Of a stretch of DNA of 64,000 bases, positions 7,636 through 15,575 are shown piece by piece (position 1 is the stretch's first letter; the number at the start of each line of letters is the position of its first letter). The stretch spans positions 186,001 through 250,000 of IMG/VR virus record IMGVR_UViG_3300042868_007959; one strand, 5' to 3'. Source of the stretch: a virus. Both the position numbers and the translations under genes were made by a program. The notes under the pieces are model-generated. The model worked only from the letters and a program-made list of their open reading frames with translations, made no database searches and had not been told where the DNA came from.

Positions 7636-10632
7636 TTATTTTTCAATAATAATTCTTTTCTTTTTAGGGTTATTTGGGTCAGATGTATCATACACATTAA
7701 AATGTATCTCTGGATATTTCACACTCAATTCTTTCCTTATTAAATTTTCAATAATCTCTATATTACTTAAATCGTCATCACTATAACCAACACTAATACC
7801 CTCAAAATCAGGGTTATCCTTTATTTCTTCAATTTGTTCTATAACTCTTTCCACAAAACTCCTAAACGCAATTTCTTTTCCTTTTTCGGGATTTGTACTT
7901 GATATATCTAAACCAAAACTATTTAAAAATTCTTTTGAAGATACTGGATGATAATCTTGTAATTTAAGATAATCATTTATTGATGTGTCTTTAAGGTTAC
8001 CCATCATTTTTTCTTTTTCACTATAAGAAAAGTTTTTATCTATTAATACTTTAATACCATCTATTAGTGACTGTGGTGAATTTGATCTGGCAGTAATGAT
8101 AGAGAAGTCATCTCCATTAATTAAAGCCTCTTTAAAATCATTAAAACTAGGTCCGTAACTTCTACTATCTATTGCATATTTAACATCTCTAATAAAAGAA
8201 TCGTACTCTCTAAAATCTTTAAACGCTTCTAATATGTCATTATTAATATATCTAAACTCATCACCTAATTTATGTCTAATAGATCTAAATTGTTCGGTAG
8301 AAACTGAAACAGGTACCCAATGTAATCCACCAACTTTATATTCTAAATGAATTCTTGTTGGCATTTTTAAAATATTATCATCCCAATCGAATGAATATGT
8401 TTTTTTGATTGATTCAGTTAAATAACTTTTTTTATATATAATAGATTCATTTTTGGGAGTTTCATTCTCATCATCGGTTAAACCACTAACAATAAATGGT
8501 AATAACGCTGGAAATCCAGCCTCAATCAACTTATAAGCTTGTCTATATAAATCCTTTTCAAGTTTTTTTGCTTGTTCAGGATAAATTTTTTTCCATTTAC
8601 GTTCTAATTTACCTAGTACATCAAAAAATTCTCTTGGTATATTATTAACCCAAGCATCAACATCTTTTAACTCATTTCCTAATTTAACTTGATCAGTAAC
8701 ATTTTTATTTAAAAATTTATCTATAAATGTTTTAAAATAATCTTTTATTTTTTCTACACCTGTTAGATTATTAATATTTGGTTTTTCTGCACTCAACATA
8801 GTTTTATATTTTTGTAAGTCAATATCTACTAATTTCTGAGATTTATTTGTCCCCCTTAAATAATCAACTAGAAAAGTTGCAAAACCTTTATTTTTTTCTA
8901 AAGTACCTAACTCCAACAAAGTTTTAATATTTGCAGTGAATTCCGCCTCAATTTCCTTAACATGACTCCAATAACTTAAATCACTTGCAGATTCTTTTAC
9001 AATCCTCTCAATTTCGGGTGTAGTTATATTATTCTCTATATATTTTAAAAATTGTCTATCATTTAAATTTTCTGTTTTGTTTTTTATTTTTTTATAATTA
9101 TCCCCAAACTCAGACCAACTATCAATTGATAATTTTAGAGATCTAATTTTAACATCGTTACCAAATAAATTTATATCAAACTTAGTAAGTGGGATTTTCA
9201 CTGTATCCTTACTTATATATTTTTCAGGTATAATTTTATTTTCTAAAGCCCATTTTTTGAATTCATGTACCCAACTGTAATCCTTACTAGTATCTATATT
9301 TTTTTCCACCCCAAATTGACTAACCGCCTTTTCAGCAGCGTCATTATCCTCTCTTTGCCATTGGAAAAAATCTGCGTTATCTACTTCCTCATTTTTTATG
9401 GGTGTCTTTTCTCTTTTACTTTTTAAATAATCCCAAGCCTCTTTCCCATCTACGAATTCGCTTGATTTATAAGTATTAAAACTATGATTACTTTTTTTTT
9501 GTATGACGTGTGTTAATTCATGATAAATCGTATGAAATATAGTATTTTTTAATTCTTCTAAATCTTTAGGATTTCTAGCTTTTTTTATTTCTTTTGTATT
9601 GATTATAACCCATTGACCCCAATTACCATTTATTTCATCTGCATACATTCTTACCCCTAAAGGAACATCGTATCTATAAACATACTTTTCTTTTAATTTA
9701 GGATCTTTTAATATTTTTTCATTTTTAACCCAGTCCTTTATATACGGTTTTTTATCCCAATCAGCATTTTCAAAAGTCTTATCATATTCCTCTTTATATA
9801 GATCAAATAATTTATCATCATCAATTTTTGCATTATTAAACTGCTCAGGACCTTTATCATTTAAAGAAAATTTTACGTTATCACCATTTATCTGTAATGT
9901 AACATAAATAGGTTCACCAGTATTTGTATCATACCCCCATTGATCCTCAAAACCATATTTTTTAAACGACGCATCTATAATATCCCACTCATCTTTTGGA
10001 ATATCAGATAATTTTAATCCAGATACTTGTTGTGGTATTTCTTTAGAATCTGTATCTAAATCTATTTTAGTATCGTCTATATTTGATAAATTACCTTCAT
10101 TATCTATAGTATAATTTTTTATCTCACCACCTTCAGTTTTTTGTACTATATTCTTACCACTTTTTTTATCTTTAACTACAATAGTTTGTGATTTAGGTTT
10201 CGTTGGTGAGTACGTACCTTTACTTTTTTTCCATAAATCAAAAACTATCCCCCTTAAATCTCCTTCAGTTGGTAAATCATTTATCACTTGTAAAATTAAA
10301 TTATCATCTGCAGTTTTTAAGAATCCACTATCTGACCATTTTTTGAAATTAATAACTGCCTTATTTGTGTAATCCCAGTCAATTCCTGTTGATTTCCATA
10401 AAGATTTATAGTCATTTAAATGTTTACCTAGATCATCAAAACTTTTTATTTCAGTATTTAAAAAATTAGTTGCAAGTTTTGGATCAACATTCTTAATAGC
10501 CTTAGCGACTGCGGAAGAACTATCTTCTAAAGCATCCACTAATCTTCTACCAATTCCTTGTTCAGAAATTAAATTATTATTTAAAAATTTTTTTAATTTT
10601 TTAATTTCCTTTTCTGAAAATAATTTACTCAT
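7636..10632 (-). CDS. Tagged virion protein: SEQGIG domain + zinc metallopeptidase + HAD domain
   Basis: 998 residues with three recognisable parts. Residues about 20-150 repeat the SEQGIGRRL domain of the 722-residue protein, behind a short basic helix ending LISEQ, a candidate (L/I)xE cleavage site. Around residue 370 is FHTIYHELTHVIQK, an HExxH zinc peptidase motif in a helix, with Glu/His-rich sequence downstream. From about residue 744, YSFDWDDNILKMPT, SIITARSNSPQ and VGYSDDDLSN match HAD motifs I, II and late-motif Asp residues of a phosphatase-like fold. The middle is helical. I infer a capsid-packaged multi-enzyme protein delivered with the DNA; the substrates are unknown. It begins three bases after an AATATTTATT motif. 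Confidence 0.7.
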   Translation of the reverse strand: MSKLFSEKEIKKLKKFLNNNLISEQGIGRRLVDALEDSSSAVAKAIKNVDPKLATNFLNTEIKSFDDLGKHLNDYKSLWKSTGIDWDYTNKAVINFKKWSDSGFLKTADDNLILQVINDLPTEGDLRGIVFDLWKKSKGTYSPTKPKSQTIVVKDKKSGKNIVQKTEGGEIKNYTIDNEGNLSNIDDTKIDLDTDSKEIPQQVSGLKLSDIPKDEWDIIDASFKKYGFEDQWGYDTNTGEPIYVTLQINGDNVKFSLNDKGPEQFNNAKIDDDKLFDLYKEEYDKTFENADWDKKPYIKDWVKNEKILKDPKLKEKYVYRYDVPLGVRMYADEINGNWGQWVIINTKEIKKARNPKDLEELKNTIFHTIYHELTHVIQKKSNHSFNTYKSSEFVDGKEAWDYLKSKREKTPIKNEEVDNADFFQWQREDNDAAEKAVSQFGVEKNIDTSKDYSWVHEFKKWALENKIIPEKYISKDTVKIPLTKFDINLFGNDVKIRSLKLSIDSWSEFGDNYKKIKNKTENLNDRQFLKYIENNITTPEIERIVKESASDLSYWSHVKEIEAEFTANIKTLLELGTLEKNKGFATFLVDYLRGTNKSQKLVDIDLQKYKTMLSAEKPNINNLTGVEKIKDYFKTFIDKFLNKNVTDQVKLGNELKDVDAWVNNIPREFFDVLGKLERKWKKIYPEQAKKLEKDLYRQAYKLIEAGFPALLPFIVSGLTDDENETPKNESIIYKKSYLTESIKKTYSFDWDDNILKMPTRIHLEYKVGGLHWVPVSVSTEQFRSIRHKLGDEFRYINNDILEAFKDFREYDSFIRDVKYAIDSRSYGPSFNDFKEALINGDDFSIITARSNSPQSLIDGIKVLIDKNFSYSEKEKMMGNLKDTSINDYLKLQDYHPVSSKEFLNSFGLDISSTNPEKGKEIAFRSFVERVIEQIEEIKDNPDFEGISVGYSDDDLSNIEIIENLIRKELSVKYPEIHFNVYDTSDPNNPKKKRIIIEK

Positions 10633-10636
10633 ACTA

Positions 10637-10645
10637 ATAAATATT
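10637..10645 (-). promoter_or_regulatory. AATATTTATT late-type motif before the 998-residue gene
   Basis: In gene direction: CACAATATTTATTAGTATG. The motif ends only four bases before the start codon, so a transcript initiated from it would be leaderless or nearly so. Confidence 0.4.
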
Positions 10646-10656
10646 GTGGTTAATTA

Positions 10657-10682
10657 AAAAACCCAATCTAAGATGGGTTTTT
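10657..10682. terminator. Bidirectional hairpin terminator
   Basis: AAAACCCA pairs with TGGGTTTT, with one bulged A and a short loop, flanked by A-run and T-run so it can act in both directions. It lies between divergent genes and would stop minus-strand read-through from the 11-12 kb genes. Confidence 0.65.
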
Positions 10683-10708
10683 ATTAATGAAAAATAAATA
10701 CACATAAA

Positions 10709-10740
10709 TTTTGTATATTCAAAAAATAATTATATATTTG
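10709..10740 (+). promoter_or_regulatory. Bacteroidota-type host promoter
   Basis: TTTTG at 10709-10713, a 19-base spacer, then TATATTTG at 10733-10740 match the Bacteroidota consensus (-33 TTTG, -7 TAnnTTTG). The predicted transcript start is about 10 bases before the ATG at 10756. Confidence 0.75.
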
Positions 10741-10755
10741 TTTAAAATAACTGAT

Positions 10756-11097
10756 ATGTGTAAAATTAAAAAAGAAGCCGAACAATATAAAGATTCGTCA
10801 ACATCTAAATTAAAAAGGGTTATTATTAATTATAAATTTCTATCCTTCTCTAATACAAAAAATTTTAATTTTGTAATTACACTACTTTTTATTTTGATAC
10901 CATTTTTTTTAATGTCAAAAATAACTGTTTTTACATTATCATTAGTTATTGTTTCACATTATTTCATTTTCTGTAAATATCTTTATGAAAAGAAAAAATG
11001 GAAAATGGTTAGTGATGAAGAAAAAAATGAAATAGATGAAATCATTATAATATTAGAATCTTACTTAGAAGATAGAAAAAACAAAAAACCCCTATAA
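10756..11097 (+). CDS. Small membrane protein
   Basis: 113 residues from the ATG at 10756. An upstream in-frame TTG at 10711 is part of the promoter -33 element, so the longer form is not used. After a basic N-terminal third (CKIKKEAEQYKDS, KLKRVIINYKF) there are two adjacent hydrophobic segments (NFVITLLFILIPFFLM and VFTLSLVIVSHYFIF), then a charged helical tail. It is a lone plus-strand gene among late minus-strand genes, with its own host-type promoter and terminator. This pattern suits an early accessory function at the host membrane, such as exclusion of other phages. No family recognised. Confidence 0.6.
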   Translation: MCKIKKEAEQYKDSSTSKLKRVIINYKFLSFSNTKNFNFVITLLFILIPFFLMSKITVFTLSLVIVSHYFIFCKYLYEKKKWKMVSDEEKNEIDEIIIILESYLEDRKNKKPL

Positions 11098-11109
11098 TAA
11101 GGGGTTTTT
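11084..11109. terminator. Bidirectional terminator between convergent genes
   Basis: AAAAACCCCT pairs with AGGGGTTTTT around a 6-base loop. It overlaps the stop codon of the plus-strand membrane gene and also follows the minus-strand gene at 11122. Confidence 0.85.
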
Positions 11110-11121
11110 ATATTTTATTAA

Positions 11122-11712
11122 TTATCTTCCTGTTCTTCCGTATTGTCTTGATCTTCCTTTGAAAGCCAATGCTAATCCTGCTGCAACCATAGCCAACGAT
11201 ATTGGTCCACCATAATTTCCTGCTCCAGCCATTTCTACGAAATCATGAATTTTTGTAGTCAACTCAAATTCTGACCAACCAGTTATATTTCCAAGTGCAG
11301 TGATTGCTCCCGATAAAGCTAAACCAGCTCCACCACCCATCATTGCTTTCTCACCGAATGCAGCATTTCTACCACCCATTCTTCTTGGTGTGTCTTCATT
11401 TTCTCTAATTCTTCTTTCAGACATACGACCAGAATTTGGTTCATTTACCTTTCTTTCTAACATTCTAGATTCCTCTGGTGTTAATTCGGGTAAAATTTCT
11501 TCTTTAAAGAAGTCTGAAATTAAATCAACAACTTCACTTTTAGATAATTCACCACCTTCTAAATCATTAAGATCATCATTAGAATATTTCGATAAATTTA
11601 AATTACCGTATGTTGGGTGAACATCATCCATTCCACCCATATCCTCTTTAATAACTCTTTTGACTATTCTTCTTAAATCAGTCTCAGTTAATCTTACTAT
11701 TCTTTTTGCCAT
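11122..11712 (-). CDS. Tagged virion protein with hydrophobic C-terminus
   Basis: 196 residues. The N-terminus RIVRLTETDLRRIVKRVIKE is the classic form of the tag, with VIKE before D as the likely cleavage site. The middle is acidic and contains SKSEVVDLISDFFKEEILPE and a Met/Arg-rich segment. The C-terminal third has two Gly/Ala-rich hydrophobic stretches (MMGGGAGLALSGAITALGNI and GGPISLAMVAAGLALAFKG) that could span a membrane, ending in a basic tail. I infer a small packaged protein that may enter the host membrane. Not recognised by family. Confidence 0.6.
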   Translation of the reverse strand: MAKRIVRLTETDLRRIVKRVIKEDMGGMDDVHPTYGNLNLSKYSNDDLNDLEGGELSKSEVVDLISDFFKEEILPELTPEESRMLERKVNEPNSGRMSERRIRENEDTPRRMGGRNAAFGEKAMMGGGAGLALSGAITALGNITGWSEFELTTKIHDFVEMAGAGNYGGPISLAMVAAGLALAFKGRSRQYGRTGR

Positions 11713-11736
11713 TTTGTAAAATATTTTTTATTTTTA

Positions 11737-12021
11737 TTAGGATTGTACTCCTGAATTTTGTTTGTCTTTAAGACAATTTAGTGCTGCAATAGCTTTCATA
11801 CCTTCACCCATAGGATCCTTAAGTATTATTCCCCCAATTTCCTTAACACATTTAGTATAATCTCCTGTTGTACAAGACATAGGTGCTTTAATACCTGCAT
11901 CCTCACAACATTTCACTAAATCTTCTTTTGGATCTGATTCTTCCTTCAAAAGTTTGTTTACGATTCTCTTCATATCTGATTCAGACAAAGTTATCGTTTT
12001 ACCGTTTTTTCTAATTTTCAT
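11737..12021 (-). CDS. Small tagged Cys-rich protein
   Basis: 94 residues. The N-terminus ITLSESDMKRIVNKLLKEES is the shared tag, with LLKE as the predicted cleavage point, leaving a mature product of about 66 residues. The mature part has five Cys (KCCEDAGIKAPMSCTT, YTKCVKEIGG, LNCLKD), which would suit a disulfide-linked or metal-binding mini-protein. It is followed closely by the 196-residue tagged gene in the same direction. Function unknown. Confidence 0.6.
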   Translation of the reverse strand: MKIRKNGKTITLSESDMKRIVNKLLKEESDPKEDLVKCCEDAGIKAPMSCTTGDYTKCVKEIGGIILKDPMGEGMKAIAALNCLKDKQNSGVQS

Positions 12022-12043
12022 CTTTTTTGTTTTTAAAATTGTT

Positions 12044-12063
12044 AAAAGGGGTTATTACACCCC
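12044..12063 (-). terminator. Terminator after tail sheath gene
   Basis: On the minus strand GGGGT pairs with ACCCC around a 6-base loop and is followed by TTTT. It lies 11 bases beyond the sheath stop codon. Confidence 0.65.
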
Positions 12064-12073
12064 ATATTTATTA

Positions 12074-14923
12074 TTAAATGTTATCAAAACTAGCACCTGT
12101 GTTAGTGATATTAAATTCTATCGAAATAAATTCTAATGATCTAGTTGGTTTGATAAATATTCTTCCGTTTAATTCGTTTCTGTCAATAGATTCTGGTGTA
12201 TCATCTAATGTTACTCTAAAATCAGTTAACCCTCTTTCTTTTCTGATATTATCTAATATTGGATTAACTAAACTTAAGAACTGATTTCTTACAACATCAT
12301 CATTTTGTTCAAACAACAATCTGATAGATACTGCGGATATAAGTTTTCTAGCTTGTAGTAACAATCTTCTAACGTTAATTCTGTTAAGAGCACTTTCTCT
12401 AACTTGTAATGTTTTATTACCAAAGATAACAACCCCTACATCAGAGAATGTCGCCATAGGATTAATTCTACCTTCATATAAATTATCTCTTTCGTCTAAT
12501 TTAAGTTTAACTCTAGCTTTAATTGCGGTAGTTGTACCTCTATTTAAACCTGCTGCTGCGAACCAAGGGAATGCAACATTATCAGTCAATGCGATGTTTC
12601 TTACAACTTCTACAGTTGGTGGTAACCAAACATATCTATTATTTTCTGAATCATTCATTTGTAACCAAGGCCAATATGTAGCGGAATAATTAGAATCTAT
12701 TCCTGAATCTTCTACAACACTAACTGCCTCTTCCGCTGACAATACAACCCCATCCACATCTACGTCAGGTGTGGTAATTATATATAGTGAATCCGCTCTA
12801 TCAGTTTCAACCATATCAACTGCATTTTCAATTAAACTTGTATTATCTCTCAAATCAATACCAGGTGTTGCAAATACATTTATATTTACCGCTTCTGGAT
12901 TATTAAATGTGTAAATACCATTTAAAAATGCGTAATAATCAGAAGTTATTCCGTCATCACCTTCACTAGTGACAAATGTATTAAATATTCCTTTACTTAA
13001 ACCTAAAATTCCTTTAGTTCCGTTTTTAACGTAATTATCACCATTAGTTCTTTTAGTTCTATATTCGTCCCATCCGTCCCATCCACCGTAAGGTGCGAAA
13101 GTGAATTTTCTAGACGCTATCTTTTCATATGGTCCACCTACTAATGATAAGTCAGTTGTAAATGCTGATATACCAACTTGTAAAGTAGGTACATAACTTA
13201 CACTACCTAAATCTATTAAAGAACCAGTTGCGTTCACATCTAAATGGAAACCATCCGTTCTACCTGTATATATACCGTCATTAACTGCATTTAATCCCTT
13301 ATAATCAAAGAAATCTTGATCCACTCCAATATCACTATTTAAACCTAAGTAAGTTTTTCTTAATTTAGATGTATTGAAATCTGAGTATTTAGTTTTATAT
13401 TCTATTTTTGGTGGTAACGCAGTTCTATTAGAACCAACATATGTTCTATTTAACACACCCTCAAATCCTGATGGGAAATGGTTACCTAAATCTGGATCGT
13501 TTCCGTCCCATAATTCAACCATAACACATTTACTTCTTAATGGAAATTCACCATCAATTGTACCAATTTTTCTTCCTATAAATCCAATAGAATTACTATC
13601 CATAGATAAAGAAGAATATTTCTCTATTACATTAGGGTTAGCGTCTGTATCGTTAAAACTTCTAATTAACAAATCAAATGTTTTATTATCAGGTTGAATG
13701 TTTATAATAGAGAACTTAATATCTTGATTTGCAGCATTACCGTCAGATATTGTTACAAACCTAAATAACCTTTGTAATGTTGACCCTACACCGATACCTT
13801 TAACTTCCGAAAGAACCCAAGGAGATAATGCAGTTTTCCAACCCTCTAAATAATTATTAAGGTTATTTGTAATTGTCCCACCTATTTCTACAAATGATGT
13901 ATCTAAACCTCTAACTTTACCTGCACTAATCAAATCTTCCAATACATTAGTATAGATTTCTTCTACCCATAATTCAGTTTCCTTATCTTGTGTAGATTGA
14001 CCGAATACTCTAGGTAAGAAATTCTTTTTAGTTCTATCCATAGAAACTTCATAGTTAAAGTTTACCCCATTGAATGTGGTACCAGTAATATTAAATGAAG
14101 CCAATGAGTTTGATGGTAATAATGATGTATTAGTCATTATTGTGTCAGTGGCACCTGTTACATCATATGTTAATGTTTCTGTCCCATCATAAGATCCTCT
14201 CGATCTTAAAGTAGCAATTACACTACCATCTATATCTGTATAACAAGTTGCAGTATAACTAACAACTGTACCACTTGTAGTTCCTGTTACAAATCCTGTA
14301 GAACCACTCCCTTTTGTAAGGACTGTCATATCAAATGTTGCCCCACTGAAATTACAACCATTTTTAACATAATATGGTGTAGTTACATTAATTGTGTCAC
14401 CAGTACTTAATAAACCTACTGATGTAAATAACCCATTAATTTGTCCATCCGCATATAATGCAGTTAAATTAGGATCATTAAATGTAATAGTAACAGGTAA
14501 TCCCGCAGTAGTTGCAGAATATGTTAATAGTAATGGGTAACTTGTTGTATTTGTAATACCAGTTGTAGTTGGATCCTCTGAAGAATCTAGTGTGATAGAC
14601 CACGCATTACCAGCTTTATATCCTGATAAACCTAAAACTCTACTAACATATAATTGATTAGTTTGAGATAGGAACGATTTTGCGATGTAATTTAATTCAT
14701 ATTTGTTAAAACCATTAGCTTTATATTTTTCGGGGTTTAGTCCACCAAAATAACTAATGAATTCACCGTAATTAGAGATGAATACAGGTTCAAAAGCTGG
14801 TCCTTTAGGTGTCTCACCTAATAGTCCCAACGTAGTAACCCCAACTTGTCTAGTTACGAATGTTAAGTCTTTTTCAGATGTGAACACACCTGGACTCACA
14901 AAAATTCTGTCTGTTGATGCCAT
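12074..14923 (-). CDS. Tail sheath protein (T4 gp18-like)
   Basis: 949 residues. The N-terminus (RIFVSPGVFTSEKDLTFVTR, GLLGETPKGPAFEPVFISNY, FGGLNPEKY) and the C-terminal domain (YEGRINPMATFSDVGVVIFG, then NKTLQ, and INVRRLLLQARKLISAVS) are typical of myovirus sheath subunits. It polymerises around the tail tube and contracts to drive it into the host. T4 gp18 is 659 residues; the extra length lies mainly in a Thr/Ser/Gly-rich insertion at about residues 110-290 and further loops in the middle, probably surface-exposed domains. It forms its own unit with an upstream motif at 14967-14975 and a terminator downstream. Confidence 0.93.
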   Translation of the reverse strand: MASTDRIFVSPGVFTSEKDLTFVTRQVGVTTLGLLGETPKGPAFEPVFISNYGEFISYFGGLNPEKYKANGFNKYELNYIAKSFLSQTNQLYVSRVLGLSGYKAGNAWSITLDSSEDPTTTGITNTTSYPLLLTYSATTAGLPVTITFNDPNLTALYADGQINGLFTSVGLLSTGDTINVTTPYYVKNGCNFSGATFDMTVLTKGSGSTGFVTGTTSGTVVSYTATCYTDIDGSVIATLRSRGSYDGTETLTYDVTGATDTIMTNTSLLPSNSLASFNITGTTFNGVNFNYEVSMDRTKKNFLPRVFGQSTQDKETELWVEEIYTNVLEDLISAGKVRGLDTSFVEIGGTITNNLNNYLEGWKTALSPWVLSEVKGIGVGSTLQRLFRFVTISDGNAANQDIKFSIINIQPDNKTFDLLIRSFNDTDANPNVIEKYSSLSMDSNSIGFIGRKIGTIDGEFPLRSKCVMVELWDGNDPDLGNHFPSGFEGVLNRTYVGSNRTALPPKIEYKTKYSDFNTSKLRKTYLGLNSDIGVDQDFFDYKGLNAVNDGIYTGRTDGFHLDVNATGSLIDLGSVSYVPTLQVGISAFTTDLSLVGGPYEKIASRKFTFAPYGGWDGWDEYRTKRTNGDNYVKNGTKGILGLSKGIFNTFVTSEGDDGITSDYYAFLNGIYTFNNPEAVNINVFATPGIDLRDNTSLIENAVDMVETDRADSLYIITTPDVDVDGVVLSAEEAVSVVEDSGIDSNYSATYWPWLQMNDSENNRYVWLPPTVEVVRNIALTDNVAFPWFAAAGLNRGTTTAIKARVKLKLDERDNLYEGRINPMATFSDVGVVIFGNKTLQVRESALNRINVRRLLLQARKLISAVSIRLLFEQNDDVVRNQFLSLVNPILDNIRKERGLTDFRVTLDDTPESIDRNELNGRIFIKPTRSLEFISIEFNITNTGASFDNI

Positions 14924-14966
14924 TTAATTTATTTTTTTTACTTATTATTAATTAATTTCTTTAATT

Positions 14967-14975
14967 ATAAATATG
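14967..14975 (-). promoter_or_regulatory. CATATTTAT late-type motif before sheath gene
   Basis: In gene direction: CCGCATATTTATAATTAAAG, about 43 bases before the sheath ATG. The same sequence stands before the fibre gene at 17279 because it is part of the direct repeat. Confidence 0.45.
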
Positions 14976-15022
14976 CGGTTTTTTATGAAAAAATATTTTT
15001 TGAGTTTGATAAAATAAATTTA

Positions 15023-15051
15023 GTATGAATTTTATCATACTTTTGTCATAC
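15023..15051. promoter_or_regulatory. Operator-like dyad with extra half-site, copy 1
   Basis: GTATGA (15023-15028), 6 bases, then TCATAC (15035-15040) form a perfect inverted repeat about 30 bases before the RHH gene. An 11-base near-duplication adds a third half-site, TCATAC at 15046-15051. RHH proteins bind such short dyads cooperatively, so autoregulation is likely. Confidence 0.6.
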
Positions 15052-15068
15052 TTATATATAAAAAGGAA

Positions 15069-15227
15069 ATGAAGAGGGATAAAAATTTAAAAATCACGCC
15101 TCAAACGCATAAACTTCTAAAGGAATATTGTGAAAATAATGGACTTAAAATGTTTGCGTTTGTGGAGAAATTAATAAAAGAAAAGTGTAAACCAAAAACA
15201 GATTTATATGGTGATGAAATTAATTAA
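15069..15227 (+). CDS. Small ribbon-helix-helix DNA-binding protein, copy 1
   Basis: 52 residues from the ATG at 15069. The pattern NLKITPQTHKLLKEYCENNG followed by LKMFAFVEKLIKEKC fits the ribbon-helix-helix (Arc/MetJ) fold: one beta strand (KNLKIT), helix A, a Gly turn, helix B. It is 80-90% identical to the product at 17381-17530 over the first 40 residues. It is transcribed against its neighbours from an intergenic repeat that carries an inverted repeat, so it is probably an autoregulated repressor that may also affect the divergent sheath promoter. AAGGA just before the ATG is a weak ribosome-binding sequence, unusual here. Confidence 0.75.
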   Translation: MKRDKNLKITPQTHKLLKEYCENNGLKMFAFVEKLIKEKCKPKTDLYGDEIN

Positions 15228-15243
15228 TAATCACCTTCACCTT

Positions 15244-15570
15244 TTAAATAATAGTTTTAATCTGATTATAAACAGTTACTACGCCTTCACCATAAGAAGT
15301 ATAGGAATCCATTTCAGTTTTAGTTTTATTTAATTCATTTAATTTTGTGCCGTCAGATAAAATATAAAAATTGGCTGAATCCCATTTACCTTGAGTTGAC
15401 ACATCAATATCAATCCTATAAAGTAAATCATTAATCATAGCTTCAAAAATACCATCCATTAACTCTGTTAAATCATTTTGGTTATTTATGGTAAACGTAC
15501 TTTCAGGTAAAGAATAAGTGTTAATAATTAAATTATTATATACTAGTTCTATGTTAAGATAATCATTCAT
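15244..15570 (-). CDS. Small virion-associated protein of unknown function
   Basis: 108 residues, mixed alpha/beta, with IELVYNNLIINTYSLPESTF at the N-terminus and a C-terminal YGEGVVTVYNQIKTII. No Cys. It follows the 567-residue fibre gene by five bases and is presumably co-transcribed, so it may be a fibre assembly chaperone or an attachment subunit. It lies inside the cassette bounded by the two direct repeats. Confidence 0.5.
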   Translation of the reverse strand: MNDYLNIELVYNNLIINTYSLPESTFTINNQNDLTELMDGIFEAMINDLLYRIDIDVSTQGKWDSANFYILSDGTKLNELNKTKTEMDSYTSYGEGVVTVYNQIKTII

Positions 15571-15575
15571 TTTAA

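Larger units (their letters stand above)
14955..15101 (+). repeat. Direct repeat copy 1 (intergenic promoter/operator plus RHH start)
   Basis: Bases 14955-15040 are identical to 17278-17363, and 15052-15101 are identical to 17364-17413; copy 1 differs only by 11 extra bases (15041-15051). Homology continues at lower identity through the RHH genes. The repeat holds the minus-strand late-type motif of the sheath gene, a dyad and the start of the plus-strand RHH gene. Confidence 0.95.

Noticed and set aside
10711-10755. Longer N-terminus of the small membrane protein from a TTG at 10711
   Set aside because: The TTG is the -33 element of the promoter, and transcription should begin only about 10 bases before the ATG at 10756.
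11300-11620. 106-codon frame on the plus strand
   Set aside because: It is antisense to the tagged 196-residue gene, which has a recognisable N-terminal tag and matching neighbours.
15210-15235. Hairpin GGTGAT/ATCACC at the end of RHH copy 1
   Set aside because: It has a long 14-base loop, no T-run, and is not repeated at copy 2.
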